DNA from: Microbacterium sp. Root166 | GTDB taxonomy: Bacteria > Actinomycetota > Actinomycetes > Actinomycetales > Microbacteriaceae | Length of the DNA: 64,000 nt | Direction: 5' to 3' | Assembly (NCBI RefSeq): GCF_001427145.1 | Contig: NZ_LMGL01000003.1 | Span: 1-64,000, forward strand | Part shown: piece after piece, positions 1-8,170 of the stretch | Layout: every line of letters starts with the position of its first letter | Position numbering within the stretch: position 1 is the stretch's first letter | The notes under the pieces: model-generated | What the model saw: the letters and a program-made list of their open reading frames with translations, nothing else | Database searches by the model: none | What the model was told of the DNA's origin: nothing | Position numbers and translations under genes: made by a program

Positions 1-86
1 CGATGAAGGTGCACGGCGCCGACATTCAGACGTTGACGTCGAACTTCTTCGCGGAGTTCTCCGCCCTGAACTTCGGAGATGACTGA
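1..86 (+). CDS. C-terminal end of a gene cut by the window edge (unknown)
   Basis: Only the last 27 complete codons are visible, read from base 3 and ending in QTLTSNFFAEFSALNFGDD before the TGA at 84-86. No domain can be recognised. The stop overlaps the ATG of the next gene by one base (TGATG), so the two are probably translationally coupled. Because the next gene is a toxin beside a type VII secretion locus, this may be an export partner or an N-terminal targeting protein for it. That is inference from position alone. Confidence 0.6.
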   Translation, partial: MKVHGADIQTLTSNFFAEFSALNFGDD

Positions 87-727
87 TGAGCGCGCTCAAG
101 CCGATCCTTCGTGAACTCAAGCAGGCTGCTCTCAAAGGGGGCGTGCATGCTCGAGACAGGCTCCACCAGCTGAGCGACAACATGAACGATCATCTCGACG
201 CGGTGGTGCGACAGGTCCGGGATGCCGACCAGTTCAACAACTCGATCGACGTCAGTCTCAAGCGCTTCAAGCGGAACCGGAATCACGACTCTGCCGAGTA
301 CAACCGGCAGTACAACGAGCAGATGGACACTCTGCAGAACATGACGGTCGGAGACTGGTTGCGGAACCGGATCGAGTACCTGGAGAACGGCCGCACTCCT
401 GACTCCCTGCAGGCGCAGCGGACCGCTCGAGACAGTGCCCTGAACGACAAGTACGATGAGCTCCGCGATGAGGGTCTCAGCCCGCAGGAAGCGCAGCAGG
501 CTGCAGAGAGATGGCTCGCCACTCAGGCCGCCACGCACCGTCTTGACGGCATCGCCGGGGGCGACGTCACCGACGTCTCGGGTGTCGGAGACAGCAGGAT
601 CAACTCCTCGCTGGGATCCCAGTGGAGGTCTCGCGTCGGCGACATCGACAGCGCCGTCGTCGGCTACGTCGATGCGAACCCGGGCGTGGACCTCGACAAC
701 GTCTTCATCAACGTCGTGCTCCGATAG
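86..727 (+). CDS. Ntox15 (Tde1-like) polymorphic toxin, probable DNase effector
   Basis: The 213-residue protein has a helical, charged N-terminal part (about 1-70) and a C-terminal toxin domain (about 75-213). The domain carries the HxxD motif (H151-R-L-D154, followed by GIAGGD) and the block GDSRINSSLGSQW (168-180), both typical of polymorphic toxin type 15. The Agrobacterium T6SS member of this family, Tde1, is a DNase that depends on HxxD. No signal peptide or WXG/LXG leader is present, so export would need the N-terminal helices or a partner such as the overlapping upstream gene. The next gene, 9 bases downstream, encodes the matching immunity family. Nuclease activity is inferred from the motif. 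Confidence 0.85.
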   Translation: MSALKPILRELKQAALKGGVHARDRLHQLSDNMNDHLDAVVRQVRDADQFNNSIDVSLKRFKRNRNHDSAEYNRQYNEQMDTLQNMTVGDWLRNRIEYLENGRTPDSLQAQRTARDSALNDKYDELRDEGLSPQEAQQAAERWLATQAATHRLDGIAGGDVTDVSGVGDSRINSSLGSQWRSRVGDIDSAVVGYVDANPGVDLDNVFINVVLR

Positions 728-736
728 GTTGGAAAG

Positions 737-1288
737 ATGATTGAGATCGCCGATTTCGTTGTGCACGCGCCAGTTCCGGCGGAGGTCATCGACGAGTATC
801 GAGGTCGGGTTCCGGATGAGCTCGTCGATATCTGGGAGCAATACGGGTACGGCACATTCGCCGAGGGCTTTCTGCGTGTCATCGACCCGAAGCTGTACGA
901 GACCGAGGTCGGCGACTGCATCGGCAAGACGCAGGGTGACGGCATTGCTATCCCCATCATGGTCACGGGCCTAGGGGATCTGATCACCTGGGAACCGAGC
1001 CTCGGCATCGTCGCCATCCAATATCGACTTGGCACCACCTACGGTCTCGGCACGCGATTCCGGAGCGTTTTCAGGCTCGTCGAGGATGGTCTTATCCTCA
1101 GTCGCTTGCGCGCCGAGATCTTCCCCGAGGCGGTGGCCGCGCACGGCGAATTGCCGTACGACGAATCCTTCATCTTCGTTCCGCTGTTGTCGCTCGGCGG
1201 TCAGGCGAAGGTCGAGAACCTGCACAAGCGCAAGACGATCGCCGCGATCCAAGTGGCTGTGGATCTTCAGGGCGTCATCGGGCACTGA
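737..1288 (+). CDS. Tdi1-like immunity protein (GAD-like / DUF1851)
   Basis: A cytosolic 183-residue protein with a GAD-like N-terminal half (about 1-105, including VPDELVDIWEQYGYGTFAEG) and a DUF1851/Tdi1 C-terminal half (about 110-180, with the block ESFIFVPLLSLGG). This two-part architecture is that of Tdi1, the antidote to the Ntox15 DNase Tde1. Its place 9 bases after the toxin makes it the cognate immunity protein. The ribosome site is weak (GGTTGGAAAG before ATG 737), which fits coupling to the toxin. A truncated second copy of its 5' end lies at 1433-1504. Confidence 0.85.
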   Translation: MIEIADFVVHAPVPAEVIDEYRGRVPDELVDIWEQYGYGTFAEGFLRVIDPKLYETEVGDCIGKTQGDGIAIPIMVTGLGDLITWEPSLGIVAIQYRLGTTYGLGTRFRSVFRLVEDGLILSRLRAEIFPEAVAAHGELPYDESFIFVPLLSLGGQAKVENLHKRKTIAAIQVAVDLQGVIGH

Positions 1289-1432
1289 CTCGGCGATCAG
1301 ACAGACGATCTTCGGGTTCCGACTCATCGGCGGATGGGGATTTCGCCCCATCGAGGGCGCGACGAGGCTCGGCTAGCGTCTTCGATGGATCCCCTCTCCT
1401 CCCTGGCCGACGGCTTCGGAAGCGGCGTCCTC

Positions 1433-1504
1433 GGATAGGTTGGAAACATGGTTGAGATCGTCGATTTCGTGACGCGCACGCGCGTCCCGAACGGGCGCCG
1501 ATGA
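1433..1504 (+). pseudogene. Remnant 5' end of a second immunity gene
   Basis: Bases 1433-1471 match 722-760 at about 34 of 39 positions. The match covers the end of the toxin stop region, the GGTTGGAAA ribosome site and the first codons of the immunity gene. The remnant ORF starts at ATG 1448, reads MVEIVDFVTRTRVPNGRR and stops at TGA 1502-1504. It is therefore a start fragment of a duplicated toxin/immunity unit whose body has been lost. Its stop overlaps the ATG of the RDD-FHA gene (ATGA), so it could now act as a translational leader for that gene. Confidence 0.75.
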
Positions 1505-2823
1505 TCTGGGAGATCGATGATCAGGAGCGCGTCGTCGAGGGAGTCGACGCCGCGGGACGCCCCGACCCTGCGTACGCCGCTGCTCTCGGCCTCGTCCGCG
1601 CGCCCTTCGGGCGCCGGTCCCTGGCATTCGCTTGCGACGTAGCGATCTGGATCGTCCTGCAGCTTCCGCTGTGGCTCGGCGCCGTCCCGCTTCTGCTCAA
1701 GCTTCTGTCGGGTTCCGTCTCCACGTACGGGTTCGTCAACCATCCCGACTTCGTTCTCAGCGTGATCTTCGCGTCGGTCAGCGCCTTCCTCTCGCTCGTC
1801 TTCCTCATCGTCCAGTGGGTGCTCAATGGTCGCAAAGGCGTCACGGCGGGCAAGTCCGTCACCGGCATTCGCACGGTGAATGTGCGCACCCTCGAGCGCC
1901 CCGGCGTCGGAGCGATCCTGCTGCGCTTCCTGATCGTGATGGCCGCCGGCATCGTGCCCGCGGGTACCGCCGTCATCCTGGCATCGCCGACCTTCGACGC
2001 CGGACGCCGCGGGCGCGGCTGGCATGACAAGGCGACCGGTGTGTGGCTCGTCGACGTGCGCAACGGGCTGAATCCCTACGACGAGAAGCGCATGCGTCTC
2101 GCGCGCAAGAAGGTGAAGATCGAACCGCTTCCCGAACGTTCGGAGCTGCCGTCTCTCGCGACCCCACGGGATCCGAGAGCGCAGCCGGAGTACCGTCCCG
2201 GAAATCGCATCAGCGCGGGCGTGCTCGGGGTGGCACGACCGCCGGAGGAGCTGCCCGTCATCGAACCGGCTCCCGCGACGATGGCCCAGCCGCAGGCGCC
2301 GCAGGCCCAGTTCCCGCAGCTGCTCACACCGACCCCGGCGCCGAACGCCGGCGTCCCTGGCCCGCTCCCGGCACCCCAGCCGGCCCCGCAGCCGCAGTCC
2401 GCATGGCAGCCGCCGGCGCTCCTGCCCCCCGCCGACGCGCCGCCGGCACCCGACGCGCCCGCGACACCGGCGCCGTCGCCCCGGCTGGCGGCGACCGCGA
2501 TGCGCTTCGAGCTTCGCCTCGACACCGGCGACAGCATCCGCGTTTCCGAGCCGATCCTGCTCGGTCGCAACCCTGACGCCGCCGATCATCCAGGAGCGCG
2601 ACCGATCGCCGTCGCCGACGCGAGTCGGTCGCTCTCAAAGACGCACATGTTCGTGCGGCCGGTCGACGGAGGGCTCGAGGTCGTCGACTGGCACTCGACG
2701 AACGGGTCCGCCCTGATCAGCAACGGCGTCGAGCACGCGCTCCCGCCCGGTGTGCCGGTTCAGGCAGCCGAGGGCGACAGGATCCGCCTCGGTGACCGCC
2801 TCGCAGATGTGATCCGCATATGA
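1501..2823 (+). CDS. RDD membrane protein with C-terminal FHA domain
   Basis: In this 440-residue protein, residues about 36-170 form an RDD domain with three hydrophobic segments (about 40-65, 78-108, 138-160) and the loop GRKGVTAGKSVTGIRTV. Residues about 200-330 are a Pro/Ala-rich linker. Residues about 334-440 form an FHA phosphothreonine-binding domain with GR near 353, SKTH and STNGS. The FHA domain faces the cytoplasm and probably binds a phosphorylated partner. FHA proteins of this kind are common in type VII secretion loci, and the next gene, 55 bases on, is the secretion ATPase, which also has an FHA domain. ATG 1501 is the only plausible start; it overlaps the stop of the immunity remnant. 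Confidence 0.8.
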   Translation: MIWEIDDQERVVEGVDAAGRPDPAYAAALGLVRAPFGRRSLAFACDVAIWIVLQLPLWLGAVPLLLKLLSGSVSTYGFVNHPDFVLSVIFASVSAFLSLVFLIVQWVLNGRKGVTAGKSVTGIRTVNVRTLERPGVGAILLRFLIVMAAGIVPAGTAVILASPTFDAGRRGRGWHDKATGVWLVDVRNGLNPYDEKRMRLARKKVKIEPLPERSELPSLATPRDPRAQPEYRPGNRISAGVLGVARPPEELPVIEPAPATMAQPQAPQAQFPQLLTPTPAPNAGVPGPLPAPQPAPQPQSAWQPPALLPPADAPPAPDAPATPAPSPRLAATAMRFELRLDTGDSIRVSEPILLGRNPDAADHPGARPIAVADASRSLSKTHMFVRPVDGGLEVVDWHSTNGSALISNGVEHALPPGVPVQAAEGDRIRLGDRLADVIRI

Positions 2824-2878
2824 CTCGCTGCGCACTGAAGACCTATACCGGGCGGCGCTGCCGTGTCGGAGGAGAGCC

Positions 2879-5800
2879 ATGAGACTGAAGCTGACCCTGC
2901 ACCGTCATGCGAGCGACCCCGTCGACATCGTCATCACGACGGACTCCACCGCCACGGTCGCCGATGTGGCACGCCACGTCGCCGAGGCCGATCCGGCCCG
3001 GTCCGTCGCCTTCACGGAGGGGGACGTCCTCACCCTCGCCGTCGCCCCGCCCACGGGCAAGCGCATGATCTCGCTCCAGCCGCACGTCCCGATCGGCGAG
3101 GCTCCGATCGGCTCGGGCTTCGCGGCATCCATCATCAACTACGGCCCGGGCTACACGGCATCGGAGCAGCGCGAGATCGTCGGAACGCTCCGCGCGATCG
3201 CCGGACCCCTGGCCGGCCAGGAGTTCCCGATCGCAGCCGGGCATGTGTCGCTCGGCCGCGTTGCCGGCAACGACATCGTCCTCGCCGACCCGATGGTCTC
3301 GAAGCATCACGCCCGGCTCGAGGTGGGCGCCCACGTCGAGGTGGTCGACCTCAACTCGGCGAACGGCGTGCTGGTGGACGGGGTTCAACTGCAGCGTGTG
3401 CGCGTCGAGGACGGCGGGCCGTTCGTGATCGGCGGCACGACCCTGGTGCTCTATCTCACCCGGTCGTTCGACGGATCCGCCGACGAGGAGCCGATCATCG
3501 AACGCGGTGGGGGACTGCTGTTCAACCGCAGCCCGCGGGTCGAGGTGAGATACCCGGGCACCAAGTTCAAGGCCCCGCGTCTGCCCACCGAGAAGATCGG
3601 CAAGATCTTCCCGTGGGCGATCATGGTCGCCCCCATCCTGATGGGCGGCGCGCTGTTCGCGATGAACGGCAACCCCCGCTCTCTCCTGTTGATCGTGATG
3701 ACGCCGCTGATGGCGTTGATGAACCTCGTCAACCAGTCGATGCAGAGCAAGAAGAGCGAGGGGCACGAGTTCCTGCTCTTCGAGCGGCAGTACGAACAGC
3801 TCGAAGAGGACCTCTTCCGCGGCAAGCCCGAGGAAGAGGCGGCGCGCAGCATCGAGGCGCCGCCCGTCGCGGAGGTCTTCGATCAGGCGATGCGCCTCGG
3901 CCCGATGCTGTGGACGAGACGCCCCGAGCATTGGAACTTCCTCGGTCTGCGGCTCGGCAGCTGCCGGCTCCCGGCGCGCAACGCGATCGAGGCTGCCGAG
4001 ACGCCCGACGGACTTCCGGAGTACATCGACCGCATCGACCGGCTGCGCGAGCGCTACGAATTCGTCGACGACGTGCCCGTGTTCGAGATGCTGTCGGCCG
4101 CCGGATCGATCGGGATCGCCGGGCCGAAGGCCCTCGTCGCCGACTCGATGCGCGGCGTCGCGGTGCAGCTGTTCGGGCTGCACGCTCCCAACGACGTCGT
4201 CGCGGTCGCCTTCGCGGACTCCGCGTGGACGCCGGAGCTGGAGTGGCTCAAGTGGATGCCGCACACCTCGAGTGAGCGCAGCCCGTTCCGCGACAAGCCG
4301 CTCGCCGACTCCGCGCCCACCAGCGCCGCGCTGCTGAGCGCGCTCGAGGACTTCGTCGGCCGCGCCGTCGCGGCCGCCGGGAAGCCCGAGCCGCGTGGGC
4401 CGTTCAAAGAGGACTGGAGCCCGCTGCTGTTCGGCACCGACGTTGCTCGCGCGGCGGGCGAGACCGCACGCACGGCCCCGGTCTCGATCATCGTCTTCGT
4501 GACGGGCGACGCACCCGTGGATCGCGGCCGGCTCATCGACGTGCTGGAGCGCGGAGCGGATCACGGCGTGCACGCCGTGTTCGTCTCGCCCACGGTCGAA
4601 TCGCTGCCTGCTGTGTGCCGCAGCTACATCGAGCTGTCCACGGCCCTCGACGATGCGCGCGTCGGCCTGGTGCGCAACGGAGAGGCATTCGAGCACGTCC
4701 GCGTGGAGGGGGTGTCGAACGCGTACATGGAGATGTTCGCGCGGCGCCTCTCGCCGGTCGTCGACGTGAGCACGGTGGTGCACGACGCGTCCGACATCCC
4801 GAGCTCGGTCATGTTCCTGCAGCTGATCGACCCCGCGATCGCCGAGGACCCGAACGTCGCGATCGAGCGCTGGCGCCAGAACACGACCATCATCGACCGA
4901 TCCACCGCTCCGCGGCCGAGGCTGAAGAAAGCCGGCACGCTCCGCGCGGTCATCGGCCAGGGCGCGAGCGACGCGATGGCGCTCGACCTGCGCACGCAGG
5001 GCCCGCACGCGCTCGTGGGCGGTACGACCGGTGCCGGAAAGTCGGAGTTCCTGCAGGCATGGGTTCTCGGCATGGCCGCGGCCCACAGCCCCGATCGCGT
5101 CACGTTCCTCTTCGTCGACTACAAGGGCGGGTCCGCGTTCGCCGACTGCGTCGACCTGCCGCACTGCGTGGGGCTCGTGACGGACCTGAGCCCGCACCTG
5201 GTCAGCCGCGCCCTGACCAGCCTGCGCGCCGAGCTTCAGCACCGTGAGCACCTGCTGAACCGCAAGAAGGCCAAGGACCTGCTCGAGCTCGAGAAGCGCC
5301 AGGATCCCGAATGCCCGCCGGCGCTCGTGCTGGTCATCGACGAGTTCGCGGCACTGGCCTCGGAGATGCCGGAGTTCGTGGACGGGGTCGTCGACATCGC
5401 CCAGCGGGGCCGGTCCCTCGGCATCCATCTGATCATGGCCACGCAGCGGCCCGCCGGTGTCATCAAGGACAACCTGCGCGCGAACACCAACCTGCGCATC
5501 GCGCTGCGCATGGCAGACGAGTCCGACTCCCGCGACGTCGTCGACGACGAGATCGCGGCGAGCTTCCCGCCGAGCATCCCGGGCCGCGCGATCGCCAAGA
5601 CCGGTCCCGGCCGCCTGGTGCCCTTCCAGTCCGCGTACACGGGCGGCTGGACGACGGATGACGAAGCCGCCGTCGCGGAGGTGCGCGTCGCCGAGCTGCG
5701 CTTCGGGGCCACGCGCGAGTGGGAGGCCGACCGTCCGGCCGAGTCCGACGCGCACGAGCACGATCTCGGGCCGAACGACCAGCGGCGCATCGTGTCTACC

Positions 5801-7450
5801 CTGGTCCGTGCCAGCGATCTCGCCGGGCTGCCGCGACCCCGCCGGCCGTGGCTCGACGACCTGTCGCCGCTCGTCGACCTGCAGGACCTGCCGAACGAGG
5901 GCGACACCCGCATCCCCATCGCGATGATGGACGTGCCCGAGAAGCAGCTGCAGGAGTCGGCCGTGTTCGTGCCCGACCGCGACGGATCGCTCGTCGTCTA
6001 CGGCACGTCGGGCTCCGGCAAGTCCACCCTGCTCAAGACCATTGCGACAGCCGCGGGCATGCGTCCGGATCGCGGACGGGTGCAGGTGTACTGCCTGGAC
6101 TTCGCCTCGGGTGCCCTGGGCGCCCTGGCCGCGCTTCCGCACGTCGGATCCGTCGTCGACGGCGCTGACGTCGAGCGCATTCAGCGCCTGCTCCGCACGC
6201 TCGACCAGGAGATGGACCGTCGAGCCGCCGCCTTCTCGTCGGCCAGCGCGGCATCCGTGCAGGAGTACCGCGAGCTCGTCGATCCGAACATGCCCCGCAT
6301 CGTGCTGATGATCGACAACTACCCCGAGTTCAAGAAGGACTGGGAGGTCGCGCCGGGCCGCGGGCCGTTCTATCGGACCTTCATGCGGATCGTCGGCGAA
6401 GGACGCACCCTCGGCCTGCACGCGGTGATCACGGCGGACCGCGGCAACGCGGTGCCGAGCGCCGTCTCCGCGAACATCTCGCGCCGCGTGGTGCTGCGCA
6501 TGGGTGACCCGAGCCAGTACATGCTGCTGGGTGCGCCGCGCGACATCCTCGACGAGCAGTCCGCACCCGGCCGCGCGGTCATCGACGGGCATGAGGCGCA
6601 GATCGCCGTGCTCGGTGGCACGTCCAACGCTGTGGAGCAGACCAAGGCGCTCGCCGCACTCGGCGCTCGCCTGCGCGGCATCGGCGTGCGCGACCTGCCC
6701 GAGATCGGTGCGCTGCCGACGATGATCCCGACGGTCGAGATGCCGGCGCACGTCGAGGGGATGCCGGTCTTCGGCGTCGCCGACGACACGCTCGCGCCGC
6801 GCGGATTCGAGCCGATCGGATCGTTCGTGATCTCGGGGCCGCCCGCGTCGGGACGGACGAACACGCTGAAGGCCCTGGTCGTCGCCATGGAGCGCTTCGA
6901 CCCGGCCGTTCGGCTGTACCACTTCGGCAGCCGCCGAGCGGACCTCAAGGACTTCCGGCCGTGGGTGCGGAGCGCCACGAAGCCCGAAGACGAAGCGGAA
7001 CTGGCCGCGGAGCTGACCCAGCTCGTGATCAGCGACGAGCCGGGCGAGCGCATCATGATCGTCATCGAGGACATGCCCCATCTGGCGGACGGCCCGGCCG
7101 ATCGTCCCATGCGCACGCTGCTGCAGGCGATGAACAACAGCGAGCACATGCTGATCGGCGAGGCCGAGATCAGCCGTGCGAGCGGCAGCATCGGAGTGCT
7201 CGGCGAATGGAAGTCGGGCCGCCAGGGAATCGTGCTCAAGCCCGACACCTACGACGGCGAGGCGATCTTCAAGAACCCGTTCGGCCGCGTCAAGCGCTCG
7301 GACTTCCCGGTCGGGCGCGGCATCTTCGTGCAGGCCGGCCGTGCGGTCACGATGCAGGTCCCGCTCGTCGTCGAGCCCGTGAGCGCCGAGACGGTCGTGC
7401 CGGCGGCCGCCACGCGCGCCGAGACCAAGCGCGCAGCGACACATGGGTAG
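2879..7450 (+). CDS. eccC: Type VII secretion FtsK/SpoIIIE ATPase with FHA domain (EccC/EssC-like)
   Basis: This is the motor ATPase of a type VII (ESX/WXG100) system, 1523 residues. After a short N-terminal domain comes an FHA domain (about 95-195; LGRVAGND, SKHH, NSANG). Two membrane helices lie near 243-282, followed by FtsK/SpoIIIE modules. Module 1 has Walker [10 protein letters not shown] (about 715-723) and Walker B LVLVIDEF. Module 2 has GTSGSGKST (from 1042) but a Walker B ending DN. Module 3 has a degenerate P-loop, GPPASGRT (1320-1327), with Arg for Lys. Only module 1 looks fully catalytic, as is usual for EccC, where the later modules bind substrate. A GGAGGAGAG ribosome site precedes ATG 2879. 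No eccB, eccD, eccE or mycP is in the window. Confidence 0.93.
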   Translation: MRLKLTLHRHASDPVDIVITTDSTATVADVARHVAEADPARSVAFTEGDVLTLAVAPPTGKRMISLQPHVPIGEAPIGSGFAASIINYGPGYTASEQREIVGTLRAIAGPLAGQEFPIAAGHVSLGRVAGNDIVLADPMVSKHHARLEVGAHVEVVDLNSANGVLVDGVQLQRVRVEDGGPFVIGGTTLVLYLTRSFDGSADEEPIIERGGGLLFNRSPRVEVRYPGTKFKAPRLPTEKIGKIFPWAIMVAPILMGGALFAMNGNPRSLLLIVMTPLMALMNLVNQSMQSKKSEGHEFLLFERQYEQLEEDLFRGKPEEEAARSIEAPPVAEVFDQAMRLGPMLWTRRPEHWNFLGLRLGSCRLPARNAIEAAETPDGLPEYIDRIDRLRERYEFVDDVPVFEMLSAAGSIGIAGPKALVADSMRGVAVQLFGLHAPNDVVAVAFADSAWTPELEWLKWMPHTSSERSPFRDKPLADSAPTSAALLSALEDFVGRAVAAAGKPEPRGPFKEDWSPLLFGTDVARAAGETARTAPVSIIVFVTGDAPVDRGRLIDVLERGADHGVHAVFVSPTVESLPAVCRSYIELSTALDDARVGLVRNGEAFEHVRVEGVSNAYMEMFARRLSPVVDVSTVVHDASDIPSSVMFLQLIDPAIAEDPNVAIERWRQNTTIIDRSTAPRPRLKKAGTLRAVIGQGASDAMALDLRTQGPHALVGGTTGAGKSEFLQAWVLGMAAAHSPDRVTFLFVDYKGGSAFADCVDLPHCVGLVTDLSPHLVSRALTSLRAELQHREHLLNRKKAKDLLELEKRQDPECPPALVLVIDEFAALASEMPEFVDGVVDIAQRGRSLGIHLIMATQRPAGVIKDNLRANTNLRIALRMADESDSRDVVDDEIAASFPPSIPGRAIAKTGPGRLVPFQSAYTGGWTTDDEAAVAEVRVAELRFGATREWEADRPAESDAHEHDLGPNDQRRIVSTLVRASDLAGLPRPRRPWLDDLSPLVDLQDLPNEGDTRIPIAMMDVPEKQLQESAVFVPDRDGSLVVYGTSGSGKSTLLKTIATAAGMRPDRGRVQVYCLDFASGALGALAALPHVGSVVDGADVERIQRLLRTLDQEMDRRAAAFSSASAASVQEYRELVDPNMPRIVLMIDNYPEFKKDWEVAPGRGPFYRTFMRIVGEGRTLGLHAVITADRGNAVPSAVSANISRRVVLRMGDPSQYMLLGAPRDILDEQSAPGRAVIDGHEAQIAVLGGTSNAVEQTKALAALGARLRGIGVRDLPEIGALPTMIPTVEMPAHVEGMPVFGVADDTLAPRGFEPIGSFVISGPPASGRTNTLKALVVAMERFDPAVRLYHFGSRRADLKDFRPWVRSATKPEDEAELAAELTQLVISDEPGERIMIVIEDMPHLADGPADRPMRTLLQAMNNSEHMLIGEAEISRASGSIGVLGEWKSGRQGIVLKPDTYDGEAIFKNPFGRVKRSDFPVGRGIFVQAGRAVTMQVPLVVEPVSAETVVPAAATRAETKRAATHG

Positions 7451-7462
7451 TTCTCCCCATGT
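7441..7462 (+). promoter_or_regulatory. Hairpin over the eccC stop codon
   Basis: ACATGGG (7441-7447) pairs perfectly with CCCATGT (7456-7462) around an 8-base loop that includes the TAG stop. A second small stem, GGGTC (7499-7503) with GACCC (7509-7513), follows 36 bases on. There is no T tract. They may reduce read-through or set the ratio of ATPase to the abundant WXG100 substrate. The function is inferred. Confidence 0.45.
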
Positions 7463-7543
7463 GCGGGTTTGCGAACCTTCGCTAGCCTCAATGTGTGAGG
7501 GTCAGAAAGACCCGAACAGGACGAACGCTGGGAGGCGGGTTTC

Positions 7544-7837
7544 ATGGCCGGACATGACTTCGGAGCAACATACAGCGAGATGGAGACTGCGGCGCAGCGT
7601 CTGCGCGACGGGCGTCAGACCGTCACGGACACGCTGAAGGAACTGCAGGGCATCATCGACGACCTCGTGCAGGACGGCTTCAAGACCGAGAACGCGTCGG
7701 ATGCCTACGCCACCGCGTACTCGGAGCTGACGACGTCGCTCGACGACGCCTCCGAGGCTGTCAACGACATGGCAGATGCCCTCGACCGCATGGCCGACAA
7801 GATCCGCGACACCGACGCGGAGATGGCCGGCGGCTGA
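7544..7837 (+). CDS. WXG100 family type VII secretion substrate
   Basis: A 97-residue helical hairpin of the ESAT-6/EsxA size. The turn between the two helices is LVQDGFKTENAS in place of a Trp-x-Gly turn, a variant common in actinobacterial WXG100 proteins. The C-terminal tail (DRMADKIRDTDAEMAGG) is the expected place for the export signal. It would be secreted through the adjacent EccC-type ATPase, as a homodimer or with a partner not seen here. A GGGAGG ribosome site precedes ATG 7544. The gene is followed at once by a strong palindromic terminator, so it closes the secretion unit. Confidence 0.88.
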   Translation: MAGHDFGATYSEMETAAQRLRDGRQTVTDTLKELQGIIDDLVQDGFKTENASDAYATAYSELTTSLDDASEAVNDMADALDRMADKIRDTDAEMAGG

Positions 7838-7850
7838 GCCGATACATCGT

Positions 7851-7884
7851 CAGAGGTCGTGGTGCGATCGCACCACGACCTCTG
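7851..7884 (+). terminator. Perfect 34-bp palindromic terminator
   Basis: CAGAGGTCGTGGTGCGA (7851-7867) is followed directly by its exact reverse complement (7868-7884). It lies 14 bases after the WXG100 stop and would form a very stable stem with a short loop. No U tract follows, as is common in high-GC actinobacteria. Confidence 0.8.
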
Positions 7885-7935
7885 CTGTGTGCGGCCGCCG
7901 GATAGGATCACAGACATGAACGGAGCGCTGAGTCG

Positions 7936-8160
7936 ATGAGGGCATCACAGAGCTACTGGTACAACCTCACGACGCAGTCGGTGCAGCGCGCCGACGAGCG
8001 TCCTTCCGAGGACACGATCGGCCCGTTCGCCTCCGCCGAAGAGGCCGAGGAGTCACCCGCCGTGCTGCTCGAGTACGCGCGTGCGTGGCTCGACAGCGAA
8101 GAGAGCGAACCGTTTCGCGAACTCGCCGCTGAGAGCGACGACGGCGTCGACCTCGTGTGA
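7936..8160 (+). CDS. Small acidic protein with WYN...GPF motif
   Basis: A 74-residue acidic protein of unknown function. The start SYWYNLTTQSVQ and the motif IGPFASAEEAEE resemble small actinobacterial proteins sometimes labelled SPOR-domain-like. It has no signal peptide or membrane segment. GGAG at 7922-7925 serves ATG 7936. A 7-codon ORF (MNGALSR, from ATG 7916) ends in TGA overlapping this ATG, so a short coupled leader is possible. The solute-binding lipoprotein starts 10 bases after its stop, which suggests cotranscription. Confidence 0.6.
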   Translation: MRASQSYWYNLTTQSVQRADERPSEDTIGPFASAEEAEESPAVLLEYARAWLDSEESEPFRELAAESDDGVDLV

Positions 8161-8170
8161 GGGTCGACGC

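Noticed and set aside
2843..7444. A 1533-codon open frame antisense to eccC
   Set aside because: Its translation is Arg/His/Asp/Val-rich with no domain, as expected opposite a high-GC gene; the plus-strand frame has clear ATPase and FHA motifs.
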